Positions 7,176 through 14,844 of a DNA stretch of 25,317 nucleotides are shown here, one piece after another. The stretch is from the NCBI GenBank assembly GCA_048054495.1, contig JBGMQN010000009.1, positions 1 to 25,317 of the forward strand, read 5' to 3'. Position 1 is the first letter of the stretch; each line of letters begins with the position of its first letter. Source of the DNA: JADFRG01 sp048054495 (lineage in GTDB: Bacteria; Chloroflexota; Anaerolineae; Anaerolineales; E44-bin32). The notes under the pieces were generated by a model. The model was not told where the DNA came from. It worked only from the letters and a program-made list of their open reading frames with translations, and did not search any database. The translations under genes were made by a program, and so were the position numbers.

Positions 7176-7585
7176 TGACCGATATGGTGGTTGATGCGAG
7201 CGTGTGGGTGAGCCGCATGGTGCCGGGCGACGTCCATCACGCTCGCTGCCAAGCCTGGTTCGAGACACACACCGCCCGCGGTGGCTTGCTGGTGGCACCC
7301 GTATTCCTCCTGGTGGAAGTGGCCGGCGCAATCGCCCGCCGTACCGGTCAATCAGACCTTGCCCATAGGGCCGTCGAACTTCTCCAGGAGCTCTCCAGCC
7401 TGCGCCTGGTGTCAGTGGATCCACATTTGGTGAGGCAGGCGGCTCAACTGGCTGGAGATCACGCTCTTCGTGGCGCCGATGCCCTCTACGTTGCGACCGC
7501 CCACCAGTTGGGCCTGCAGCTGGTCACCCTCGATAGCGAACAGCTCGATCGATCCCAGTCCGTGATCTCTGCGGTTTCTCCCTGA
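7175..7585 (+). CDS. vapC: PIN-domain toxin (VapC-type ribonuclease)
   Basis: A 136-residue PIN-domain protein. The acidic metal-binding residues are visible: Asp in MVVDASVW near the N-terminus, Glu in FLLVEVAGA, Asp in LRGADALYVATA and Asp in LVTLDSEQ. Such proteins are Mg-dependent endoribonucleases, usually cutting tRNA or rRNA, and are held inactive by the antitoxin encoded just upstream. I choose the ATG at 7175, with GGGAGG 5 bases before it, rather than the TTG one codon earlier. The pair sits between the two divergent catabolic transcription units and is likely an unrelated insertion. Cellular target unknown. Confidence 0.88.
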   Translation: MTDMVVDASVWVSRMVPGDVHHARCQAWFETHTARGGLLVAPVFLLVEVAGAIARRTGQSDLAHRAVELLQELSSLRLVSVDPHLVRQAAQLAGDHALRGADALYVATAHQLGLQLVTLDSEQLDRSQSVISAVSP

Positions 7586-7739
7586 AGGACGGGTGTCTGT
7601 CCGACAAGGCGCCTAGCTCCCGGAGGTCAGCGTGCACGACATCCAGCGTCTGACACGGGAACATCACGTCGGCGGATCGCCCAAGGCGCCGGCGGTTTTG
7701 CTTTTCAAAGCGACGGTCGCATGCCAAGCACGCTCTGAT
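7586..7739. other. Intergenic region between toxin gene and promoter P2
   Basis: No credible gene in either strand. A short direct repeat CAAGGCGCC occurs twice (near 7605 and 7680). I see no convincing terminator after the toxin gene. Confidence 0.5.
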
Positions 7740-7832
7740 TGTGAATGACGTCACATTATTGACCGAGCGTGAAGTCATGCTACAATCGTAATGTCTCACT
7801 TTCTGGACGCTTACCAGAAAAGTGGGGTATAT
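7740..7832 (+). promoter_or_regulatory. Promoter P2 with operator dyad for the amidohydrolase-ior-leu operon
   Basis: TTGACC at 7759-7764, 16 bases, TACAAT at 7781-7786, then 3 bases and a 41-bp interrupted dyad (7790-7830) with left half AATGTCTCACT and right half AGTGGGGTAT. The inner part is also self-complementary: CACTTTCTGG (7797-7806) pairs with CCAGAAAAGTG (7814-7824) across a 7-base loop, allowing one bulge, so the leader RNA could fold. Upstream of the -35, TGTGAA and GTCAC (7740-7754) recur at the same spacing in P3. The expected start near 7793 gives a leader of about 47 nt. Confidence 0.82.
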
Positions 7833-7839
7833 TCTCGAG

Positions 7840-8711
7840 ATGATCATCGACTTCCACGTCCACGTCTCTCGCCCTGAGCATGAGCATTCATGGACCATGG
7901 ATTTCTTACAGAGCCAGTACGACGGCGACATATATGAATTTGCAGAGCGGGTGCTCACGCCGGAGGGAATCCGCAGCTACCTGCAAGAGAATGGGATCGA
8001 CTACGCCGTTGCGCTGGCCGAAGTCTGCCCCATCACGACCGGAACCTGCACCAACGAGTACACCATCGATTTCGTTCGCCGTGCCAACGCCGTATCCGAT
8101 CCGAGCGGCGGCCCGAAGGGCCGGCTGATCCCCTTCGCCAGCCCCAATCCCTACATCGACAACGATCTCGCCGTGCGGGTCGATGAATTAGTACAGGACG
8201 AAGGCTTTCGAGGGATCAAGCTTTATCCCGTCTACCAGCATCACTACCTCAACGACACCCGCATGTACCCGCTTTACGCCAAGGCTCAGGAACTTGGAAT
8301 TCCCATCCTGGTGCACACCGGCTCATCCATGTTCAAAGGCGCACGCATCAAGTACGGCGATCCGCTTCACCTGGACGATGTGGCCATCGATTTCCCCGAC
8401 CTGAACTTGCTGTTGGCGCATGGCGGGCGGCCATTCTGGTACGAGCAGGCCTTCTGGATGGCCCGCCGGCATCCAAACGTCTATCTCGAGATCTCCGGCC
8501 TGCCCGCCAAGAACCTGCTCACCTATTTCCCCAAGCTGGAAAGCCTGGCAGACAAGGTGGTGTACGGGTCCGACTGGCCCGGCAATCCCTACATTCGCCG
8601 CAACATCGAGGCCGTTTACGAGCTCCCCATCGGCGAGCAGGCCAAGGAGAAGATCCTGGGCGGCAACGCGGCCCGGCTGCTCGGACTGGAAGCCGAGCTC
8701 ACGGTGAAAGA
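7840..8711 (+). CDS. Amidohydrolase_2-family TIM-barrel metal enzyme, 3' end in gap
   Basis: About 290 residues are visible and the domain is nearly complete. The metal-site pattern of the amidohydrolase_2 family is present: HVH at the N-terminus (MIIDFHVH), Lys in GIKLYPVYQ, His in ILVHTGSS, His in LLLAHGG and Asp in VYGSDWP. Members are hydrolases or non-oxidative decarboxylases acting on aromatic or cyclic carboxylates, among others. I choose the ATG at 7840; an earlier GTG at 7822 would lie inside the operator. There is no clear Shine-Dalgarno. It is the first gene after P2 and leads into iorA1 across a gap. Its substrate is unknown; a ring-derived acid or a 2-oxo acid precursor would suit the operon. 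Confidence 0.8.
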
Positions 8712-8811
8712 NNNNNNNNNNNNNNNNNNNNNNNNNNNNNNNNNNNNNNNNNNNNNNNNNNNNNNNNNNNNNNNNNNNNNNNNNNNNNNNNNNNNNNNNN
8801 NNNNNNNNNNN
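8712..8811. other. Assembly gap (100 N)
   Basis: A 100-N placeholder. It hides the last few codons of the amidohydrolase and about the first 20-25 codons of iorA1, for which roughly 100 bases would be enough. Confidence 0.98.
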
Positions 8812-10491
8812 TTCGCGGCCGGATACCCTGGCACGCCCAGCACGGAGATCCTCGAGACGCTGGCGCACTTCCCGGAAGTCCACTCTCGGTGGTCGGCCAA
8901 TGAGAAGGTGGCCTTCGAGGAAGGGATGGGCGCCGCCATTGGCGGCATACGGGTGCTGGTCACAATGAAACACGTCGGACTCAACGTGGCCGCCGATCCG
9001 TTCATGGTCTTCCCCTATGCCGGCACAAACGCCGGCTTTGTGCTGGTCTCGGCCGACGATCCGGGAATGCACTCCTCACAGAATGAACAGGACAACCGAT
9101 ATCTGGCACGCATGGCCAAGGTCCCGATCCTGGAACCGAGCGACGCGCAAGAGTGCAAGGACTTCGTGGGATTGGGCTTGCAGTTGTCGGAGCAATTTCA
9201 AACGCCGGTCATGCTGCGCACGACCACCCGGCTGGCCCACCACAAGGGACTGGTGTCACTCGGAGAGCGTGAGACGGTCCCAAAAAAGGAATTTGTTCCC
9301 GACCCGCACCGCTTCTCGGTTCCGATTTATCGGCGATTACTGCGCCCGCAGGTGGAAGCTCGTTTGGATCGCCTGCGCGAATACGCGGAAACCACTCCTG
9401 TCAACCGGTTGGAAGAGGGCGCCAACGGGACCGGCGTCGTGACCAGCGGGATCGCCTATCAGTATGTGAAGGAGATCCTGCCGGAGGCGAGCGTGCTGCG
9501 GCTTGGGATGACCTACCCGCTCCCGGCCAATCTGCTGCGCGACTTCTGCGCTCGGCATGAGACCGTCTACGTGATCGAGGAAGGCGAGCCCTTCATCGAG
9601 GAATTCATTCGGACGCTCGGCATCACCAACCTGGTGGGCAAGGAACGATTCGGGGTCATCGGCGAATACTCGCCCGGCCGCCTGGCTCAAGCGTTGGGCT
9701 TGCAGGACACTGCCGTGACCCAGCTTGAAGCCATGCCGCGTCCCCCAATGTTCTGCATCGGCTGCGGACACCGGACGGTATTCAGTGGCCTACGTCAGCT
9801 CAAGGTCACGGTAGCGGGCGACATCGGCTGCTACACGATGGGCGCCCTACCGCCTTATGAAGCATCCCACACAACGTTCAATATGGGCGCCAGCATCGGC
9901 ACCGCAATTGGACTGGAGCAGGCGGGGCATGAGCGTGTGGTTTCCATCATCGGAGATTCGACGTTTATACACTCCGGCCTGCCGGCGCTGGTCGATGCGG
10001 TCTACAACCGCAGCAATCTGACCCTGCTCATCCTGGACAACACGACCACCGGCATGACCGGCGGCCAGCCGCACCCCGCTTCGGGTAAGTCGCTCACCGG
10101 CGAGCAGGCGCCCAAATTGAATCTGGAGCAGATGTGTCGCGCCAGCGGCGTGGAGCATGTCCAAGTCGTAGACACCTGGAACCGCAAGGCGGTGCTGGGC
10201 GCCATCCGCAAGGCCTTGGCCCAGGAGGGCCCTTCGGTGGTGATTTCCCAGGGTCCATGCGTGCGCCTTCCCGAAATGAAACAGCGAGACATCATTCCGT
10301 ACTACATAGACGAGCAGCTCTGCACCCAGTGCGATGCGTGCTTCAAAGTATGGTGCCCGGCGATCACGCGCACGGAGGACGGTTTCCCAATCATCGACGC
10401 CGCCGACTGCACTGCCTGCACGGTCTGCTCCCAGGTCTGCCCTACGGACGCCATCTACCCCTTCGCGGAGGAGGCGCTTTCTTTGGCATGA
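8812..10491 (+). CDS. iorA: Indolepyruvate-type 2-oxoacid:ferredoxin oxidoreductase alpha subunit 1, 5' end in gap
   Basis: 559 residues are visible, beginning FAAGYPGTPSTEIL, the conserved pyrimidine-binding start of IorA; only about 25 residues should be missing. HVGLNVAADPFMV and SADDPGMHSSQNEQDNR are family-typical. MFCIGCGHRTVF and the TPP motif GDSTFIHSGLPALVDAVYNRSN...LDN lie in the second half. The C-terminus carries two [4Fe-4S] motifs: CTQCDACFKVWCP and CTACTVCSQVCP. With IorB it converts an arylpyruvate or other 2-oxo acid plus CoA to acyl-CoA, CO2 and reduced ferredoxin. It overlaps iorB1 by ATGA. The promoter shared with the benzoyl-CoA reductase unit suggests a role in ferredoxin supply; substrate unproven. 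Confidence 0.9.
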   Translation, partial: FAAGYPGTPSTEILETLAHFPEVHSRWSANEKVAFEEGMGAAIGGIRVLVTMKHVGLNVAADPFMVFPYAGTNAGFVLVSADDPGMHSSQNEQDNRYLARMAKVPILEPSDAQECKDFVGLGLQLSEQFQTPVMLRTTTRLAHHKGLVSLGERETVPKKEFVPDPHRFSVPIYRRLLRPQVEARLDRLREYAETTPVNRLEEGANGTGVVTSGIAYQYVKEILPEASVLRLGMTYPLPANLLRDFCARHETVYVIEEGEPFIEEFIRTLGITNLVGKERFGVIGEYSPGRLAQALGLQDTAVTQLEAMPRPPMFCIGCGHRTVFSGLRQLKVTVAGDIGCYTMGALPPYEASHTTFNMGASIGTAIGLEQAGHERVVSIIGDSTFIHSGLPALVDAVYNRSNLTLLILDNTTTGMTGGQPHPASGKSLTGEQAPKLNLEQMCRASGVEHVQVVDTWNRKAVLGAIRKALAQEGPSVVISQGPCVRLPEMKQRDIIPYYIDEQLCTQCDACFKVWCPAITRTEDGFPIIDAADCTACTVCSQVCPTDAIYPFAEEALSLA

Positions 10492-11108
10492 GCGAGACCA
10501 AGATACACAACATCCTTTTTGCAGGCGTTGGTGGTCAGGGGGTCCTGCTGGCGGCCGAGATCACTGCGCTGGCGGCCGTGCACTCAGGATACGACGTGAA
10601 GCAGACGGAGGTGCACGGTGTGTCGCAGCGTGGCGGCAGCGTGGAGACCCATGTCCGCTTTGGAGAGAAGGTCTGGTCCCCTATCGTGACTGCCGGGAAG
10701 ACGGACGTTGTCGTCGGCCTGGAGAAACTGGAGGCGCTGCGGTTCGCCCATTACGCGCAGCCCGCGACGGGAGTCATCATGGTCAACGATCACGAGATCG
10801 TCCCGGGCTCCGTTAGGGACGCCGATGAAATCTATCCCCACGACGCGATCGAGCGCATGCGTCAGATCGGGTGTGTGGTGCTGCCTATGGAGGCCTCCCG
10901 CGTGGCCCGCGATCTAGGGGACGGCCGGATGGCAAACGTTGTGATGTTGGGCGCCATGGCCAGCTTCCTTCCCATCACAGAGGAGATATGGATTGAGACC
11001 CTAAATCGCCGCCTGCCCGAGAAGTACCGCGAGCCGAACCTCAAGGCATTTGCGGCCGGTCACTCCCTGGCAAGCGTGATGCAGGATCGGCCATCGGTGA
11101 GGGCCTAG
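10488..11108 (+). CDS. iorB: Indolepyruvate-type 2-oxoacid:ferredoxin oxidoreductase beta subunit 1
   Basis: A 206-residue gamma-domain protein. NILFAGVGGQGVLLAAEI is the conserved N-terminal motif of pyruvate/2-oxoacid oxidoreductase gamma domains, followed by VKQTEVHGVSQRGGSVETHVRFG, which is diagnostic for IorB. The ATG at 10488 overlaps the iorA1 stop (ATGA), so the subunits are translationally coupled and should be made in equal amounts. It partners IorA1 in CoA-dependent oxidative decarboxylation. It is followed 10 bases later by the LeuA-like gene, in the same operon. Confidence 0.92.
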   Translation: MSETKIHNILFAGVGGQGVLLAAEITALAAVHSGYDVKQTEVHGVSQRGGSVETHVRFGEKVWSPIVTAGKTDVVVGLEKLEALRFAHYAQPATGVIMVNDHEIVPGSVRDADEIYPHDAIERMRQIGCVVLPMEASRVARDLGDGRMANVVMLGAMASFLPITEEIWIETLNRRLPEKYREPNLKAFAAGHSLASVMQDRPSVRA

Positions 11109-11118
11109 GGAGCGATTC

Positions 11119-12341
11119 ATGGAAGAACCGCGGGGGATGGATCTGATCTACGACTGGAACATCGAAGGACCCCGGCCGCAGTATCCCGCGCAGGTATTCA
11201 TCAGCGATGAGACCCTGCGGGACGGACTGCAGTCGCCATCCATTACCCACCCGTCGATCCAGGACAAGGTTTTCCTGCTGTATTTGATGCGCGATTTGGA
11301 GATCGATAGCGCGGATCTCGGGCTGTGCGGCGCGGGGGAACGGTTCAAGAAGGACGTGACGATCCTGGCCAAGGAGATCGCCGACCAAAACATGCCGATC
11401 CAGCCGCAGAGCGCAGCGCGTACGCTTGAAAGCGATATCACCCCTATCATCGACGCCTCACAGGAGGCCGGGATTGCGATCGAAGCCGCGGTCTTTTTGG
11501 GTTCCAGTCCCTTACGCCAGTATGCCGAGGGGTGGGACCTGGAAACGCTGCTAAAACTCACCCGCGAAGCGGTGACCCTGGCCGTAGACAACGGACTCCC
11601 GGTGATGTTCGTTACCGAAGACACCACCCGTGCAGAGCCGGATCATCTGCGCCAGGTTTACTCCGAAGCCATGCGCGCGGGAGCCGGGCGGATCTGCGTG
11701 GCCGATACGGTAGGCCACGCGACACCCGAGGGCGTGCGGAATCTCATTCGCTTCATCGCCGGCGTCAGGGATGAAGTGAATCCGAATGTCGGAATCGATT
11801 GGCATGGCCACCGGGATCGGGGCATGGGCCTGGCCAATACCTTCGCCGCCATCGAGGCCGGCGCCGATCGGGTGCACGCCTGTGCGCTGGGCATCGGCGA
11901 GCGTTCCGGCAACACGCCTATGGAGGTGCTGCTCGTCAATCTGAACCTGCTCGGGATCGCGAACCGGGATCTGAGCCGGCTTCCCGAGTACTGCAAGGTG
12001 GTCTCCGAGACCTGTGGAGCCCCTATACCATTCAATTACCCGATCGTTGGCGCGGACTCGTTCCGTACTTCGACCGGTGTGCATGCAGCGGCCATCCTAA
12101 AGGCCATGAGCAAGGGTGATGATTGGCTGGTGGAACGGGTCTATTGTGGGGTCCCCGCCGATTTAGTAGGACGGAAATCGGATATCGAGATCGGCCCCAT
12201 GAGCGGTGAGGCCAACGTTCGCTATTGGCTGAAATCGCGCGGCCTCGAAGTCAATCCAGTGTACTGCGAGAAGATCCTGGGCGCCGCCAAGAGCGCCAAC
12301 ACGCTGCTGGAAGAGGAAATGATCCTGCGCATGGTCGCTGT
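11119..12341 (+). CDS. 2-isopropylmalate/homocitrate synthase-like DRE-TIM metallolyase, 3' end in gap
   Basis: About 407 residues of a DRE-TIM barrel acyltransferase. The catalytic DETLRDG lies at 30-36, the metal-binding HGHRDRG has His229 and His231, and GIGERSGNTPMEVLL is the conserved GER-GN motif. Canonical isopropylmalate and homocitrate synthases usually read HxHND or HxHDD; here Arg follows the second His. The sequence ends near LLEEEMILRMVA, so there seems to be no room for a leucine-binding regulatory domain unless it is hidden in the gap. These enzymes condense acetyl-CoA with a 2-oxo acid. Substrates such as 3-methyl-2-oxobutanoate, 2-oxoglutarate or oxaloacetate (Re-citrate synthase) cannot be told apart by eye. 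The neighbouring LeuC- and LeuB-like genes complete a 2-oxo acid elongation set. Confidence 0.8.
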
Positions 12342-12441
12342 NNNNNNNNNNNNNNNNNNNNNNNNNNNNNNNNNNNNNNNNNNNNNNNNNNNNNNNNNNN
12401 NNNNNNNNNNNNNNNNNNNNNNNNNNNNNNNNNNNNNNNNN
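12342..12441. other. Assembly gap (100 N)
   Basis: A 100-N placeholder between the synthase and leuC-like genes. It hides the synthase stop codon. Confidence 0.98.
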
Positions 12442-12464
12442 GGAGCGGACCGTCCGGAGGGCCG

Positions 12465-13543
12465 ATGGGACACACCGTAGCTGAGAAGATCCTGGCCGAG
12501 AAGTGTGGGCGGGAGGAAGTCTCTCCTGGCGAGTTCATCAACGCCCGGGTCGATCTCGTCCTGGCTTCTGAGCTGTCCGGTATCGTCGCCATCGAGGAAT
12601 TCGAGAAGATCAAAGGCGCGCGCATCTTTGATCCGGAGAAGGTGGTGCTCGTGATGGATCACTTTACGCCGGCTAAAGACATCGAGAGCGCCGAGATCGT
12701 TAAGCGCTGCCGGGCTTTCGCCGAAGAACACGGCGTTCGCTTCTATGACGTAGGACGGGCCGGCATCCAGCACATCCTGCTGCCTGAAAAGGGCCTGGTA
12801 GCGCCCGGAGATCTCATCGCAGGCGCCGATTCGCATACTTGCACCTACGGCTTCATCGGCGCGTTTGGCGCCGGCATCGGATCCACCGATGCGGCCGCGG
12901 CGATGGCACTGGGCGAATTATGGCTGAAGGTACCCGAGTCCATCTTGTTGGAGTACCACGGAGAACCGCCTCCATGGGTCGGCGGCAAGGACCTCATTCT
13001 CCACACCATCGGGCAGCTCGGCGTGGAAGGCGCACTCTATCAGGTGATGGAGATGACAGGCGAGGCGTTCGCATATCTGTCGATGGCCGACCGATTCTCG
13101 ATGGCCAACATGGCCATCGAAGCGGGCGCCAAGACCGGGATCATTCCAGTAGACGCCAAGACCGTGGAATTTGTGGCGCGTCGATCGGACCGACCCGGAA
13201 CGGCCTTCCAGTCCGATCCAGACGCAGAGTACATCGCCCATTACGAGTTCGACGTGACGGAGTTCGAACCGTTTGTGGCAGTCCCTTTCCTTCCCGAGAA
13301 CGTCAAGCCGGTATCCGAAGTGGCCGGCCTGGAGATCGATCAGGTGGTCATCGGAATGTGCACCAACGGCAACCTGGAAGACCTGCGCGCGGCCGCCTCC
13401 CTGCTCAAGGGGCGCAAGATCCATCCAAGGCTGCGCACGGTCATCATTCCCGGCAGCCAGAAGGTCTATCTGGATGCGGTCCGTGAGGGCCTGGTCGAGA
13501 TCTTCATCGAGGCCAACTGCGCCGTGAGCACGCCGACCTGCGG
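12465..13543 (+). CDS. leuC: 3-isopropylmalate dehydratase / homoaconitase large subunit, 3' end in gap
   Basis: 360 residues of an aconitase-superfamily large subunit from the ATG at 12465, which has GGAGG 4 bases upstream; MGHTVAEKILAEKCG is the standard LeuC/HacA N-terminus. The [4Fe-4S]-binding Cys in MCTNG is C299 and the first Cys of the CxxC pair is C359, just before the gap; ADSHTCTYG (C126) is also conserved. Enzymes of this short type are about 420 residues, so some 60 residues are lost. It isomerises the synthase product by dehydration and rehydration, but needs a small subunit (LeuD), which is not visible and may lie in the following gap. Specificity among isopropylmalate, homocitrate and citrate is open. 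Confidence 0.88.
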
Positions 13544-13643
13544 NNNNNNNNNNNNNNNNNNNNNNNNNNNNNNNNNNNNNNNNNNNNNNNNNNNNNNNNN
13601 NNNNNNNNNNNNNNNNNNNNNNNNNNNNNNNNNNNNNNNNNNN
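13544..13643. other. Assembly gap (100 N), probably much larger in reality
   Basis: A 100-N placeholder. The leuC-like gene lacks about 60 codons (180 bases) and a leuD small subunit (about 500 bases) is expected here, while leuB begins right at the gap edge. The real gap is therefore likely several hundred bases. Confidence 0.95.
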
Positions 13644-14726
13644 ATGAAAACCTATTCCATCGGAGTGATTCCTGGAGACGGCATCGGGCCAGAAGTCCTA
13701 CGTGAAGGATTGAGGGCTCTGCAGGCGGTCACCGATCTGGACGACTTCCAGGTAGACACGGTCGAGTACCCCTACAGCGGTGAGTACTACCTGAAATCGA
13801 AGGAATTGGTCCCCGATAGCGTGATCGATGAATGGAGGGGCCTGGATGCGGTGCTCCTGGGCGCCATCGGCCATCCGGACGTCGAGCCCGGCCTGGTGGA
13901 GAGATCCGTGATCCTGGGACTGCGCTTCGGGCTGGATCTCTATGTGAACTTGCGTCCCATCAAGCTTTACGCGGAGCACCTCTGCCCGGTCAAGGACAAG
14001 GGACCGGAGGATATCGACTTCGTCGTGGTTCGAGAGAACACCGAAGGACTGTACGCACAGATTGGCGGGCACCTGAAGCGCGGAACGCCGGATGAGGTTG
14101 CTGTGCTGAATGGGGTCTATACCTGGAAGGGGTGCGAGCGCGCGGTTCGCTATGGCTTTGAACTGGCGCAAGAACGCGCCCAAGCCCGGAGCTCGAATGG
14201 CAGCTCGGCGAAGGTCACGCTGGTGGACAAATCCAACGCCATTCGACCGCACGATATCTGGACCCGCGCCTTCGAGCAGGTGGCCGAGGAGTATCCGGAT
14301 ATCGAAACCGACCATGCCTATGTGGACGCCTGCTGCATGTGGATGCTGAAGAACCCGGAGTGGTTCGACGTGATCGTGACCACCAATCTGTTTGGGGACA
14401 TCATCACCGACCTGGGCGCAATGATCCAGGGCGGAATGGGGATCGCGGCTTCGGGCAACATACACCCCGGCAAGACCTCGATGTTCGAACCCATTCATGG
14501 TTCAGCACCCAAGCACGCCGGGAAGAATGTGGCCTGCCCCCTGGGCGCGGTCATGGCGGTCTCGATGATGCTCGACTATCTGGGAGAGCGCAGGAGCGCG
14601 ACCCGGATTGAAGGTGCGGTATCGGATCTCCTGTCCAGCGGAAGGATCCCCTCCGTAGATACGCGGAGCGGGCTCTCGACAACGCAGATTGGTGATTTGG
14701 TGGTGAACCAGCTGCGGGAGCAATGA
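13644..14726 (+). CDS. leuB: 3-isopropylmalate dehydrogenase-family oxidative decarboxylase
   Basis: A 360-residue beta-decarboxylating dehydrogenase. GVIPGDGIGPEV starts the protein; the substrate helix region is LGLRFGLDLYVNLRP, followed by VVRENTEGLYAQIGG. Catalytic Lys is in LVDKSNA, metal-binding Asp residues are in NLFGDIITDLGA, and SMFEPIHGSAPKHAGK binds the cofactor. The sequence resembles the mycobacterial LeuB type; RENTEGLY is also seen in isocitrate and homoisocitrate dehydrogenases, whereas many IPMDHs have RELTGGIY. It oxidises and decarboxylates the 2-hydroxy-3-carboxy acid to a chain-extended 2-oxo acid, producing NAD(P)H. It is the last gene of the operon from P2. The product would be a natural substrate for an IorAB enzyme. 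Confidence 0.85.
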   Translation: MKTYSIGVIPGDGIGPEVLREGLRALQAVTDLDDFQVDTVEYPYSGEYYLKSKELVPDSVIDEWRGLDAVLLGAIGHPDVEPGLVERSVILGLRFGLDLYVNLRPIKLYAEHLCPVKDKGPEDIDFVVVRENTEGLYAQIGGHLKRGTPDEVAVLNGVYTWKGCERAVRYGFELAQERAQARSSNGSSAKVTLVDKSNAIRPHDIWTRAFEQVAEEYPDIETDHAYVDACCMWMLKNPEWFDVIVTTNLFGDIITDLGAMIQGGMGIAASGNIHPGKTSMFEPIHGSAPKHAGKNVACPLGAVMAVSMMLDYLGERRSATRIEGAVSDLLSSGRIPSVDTRSGLSTTQIGDLVVNQLREQ

Positions 14727-14750
14727 GCCGCTCCTGCGTGACCCGCTCTA

Positions 14751-14843
14751 TGTGAACTGAGTCACGATATTGACCAGGCTCAGTTTCATGTTAGGATAAA
14801 CATATCGCACTTTCTCCCCTACCGGCGAATTAGTGCGACATAT
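14751..14843 (+). promoter_or_regulatory. Promoter P3 with operator dyad for paaX2-benzoyl-CoA reductase operon
   Basis: TTGACC at 14770-14775, 16 bases, TAGGAT at 14792-14797, then 3 bases and a 41-bp interrupted dyad (14801-14841) with left half CATATCGCACT and right half AGTGCGACAT, a nearly perfect inverted pair across 20 bases. TGTGAA and GTCAC upstream of the -35 (14751-14765) match P2 at the same distance. The right half-site ends 3 bases before the paaX2 ATG, so operator, leader and start codon overlap; the leader RNA could pair TCGCACT with AGTGCGA. Regulation by PaaX1 or PaaX2 is the obvious inference. Confidence 0.83.
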
Positions 14844-14844
14844 T

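Noticed and set aside
6939..7585. Toxin-antitoxin pair as part of the aromatic system
   Set aside because: It is an ordinary Phd/VapC-type pair with no operator sharing visible and most likely sits between the operons by chance.
7840..10491. A single amidohydrolase-IorA fusion protein through the gap
   Set aside because: The frame continuity depends on the arbitrary 100-N length; both halves look like complete separate families with a hidden stop and start.
12225..14726. One long LeuA-LeuC-LeuB polypeptide
   Set aside because: It is produced by reading through two N gaps; LeuC has its own RBS and ATG at 12465 and LeuB its own ATG at 13644.
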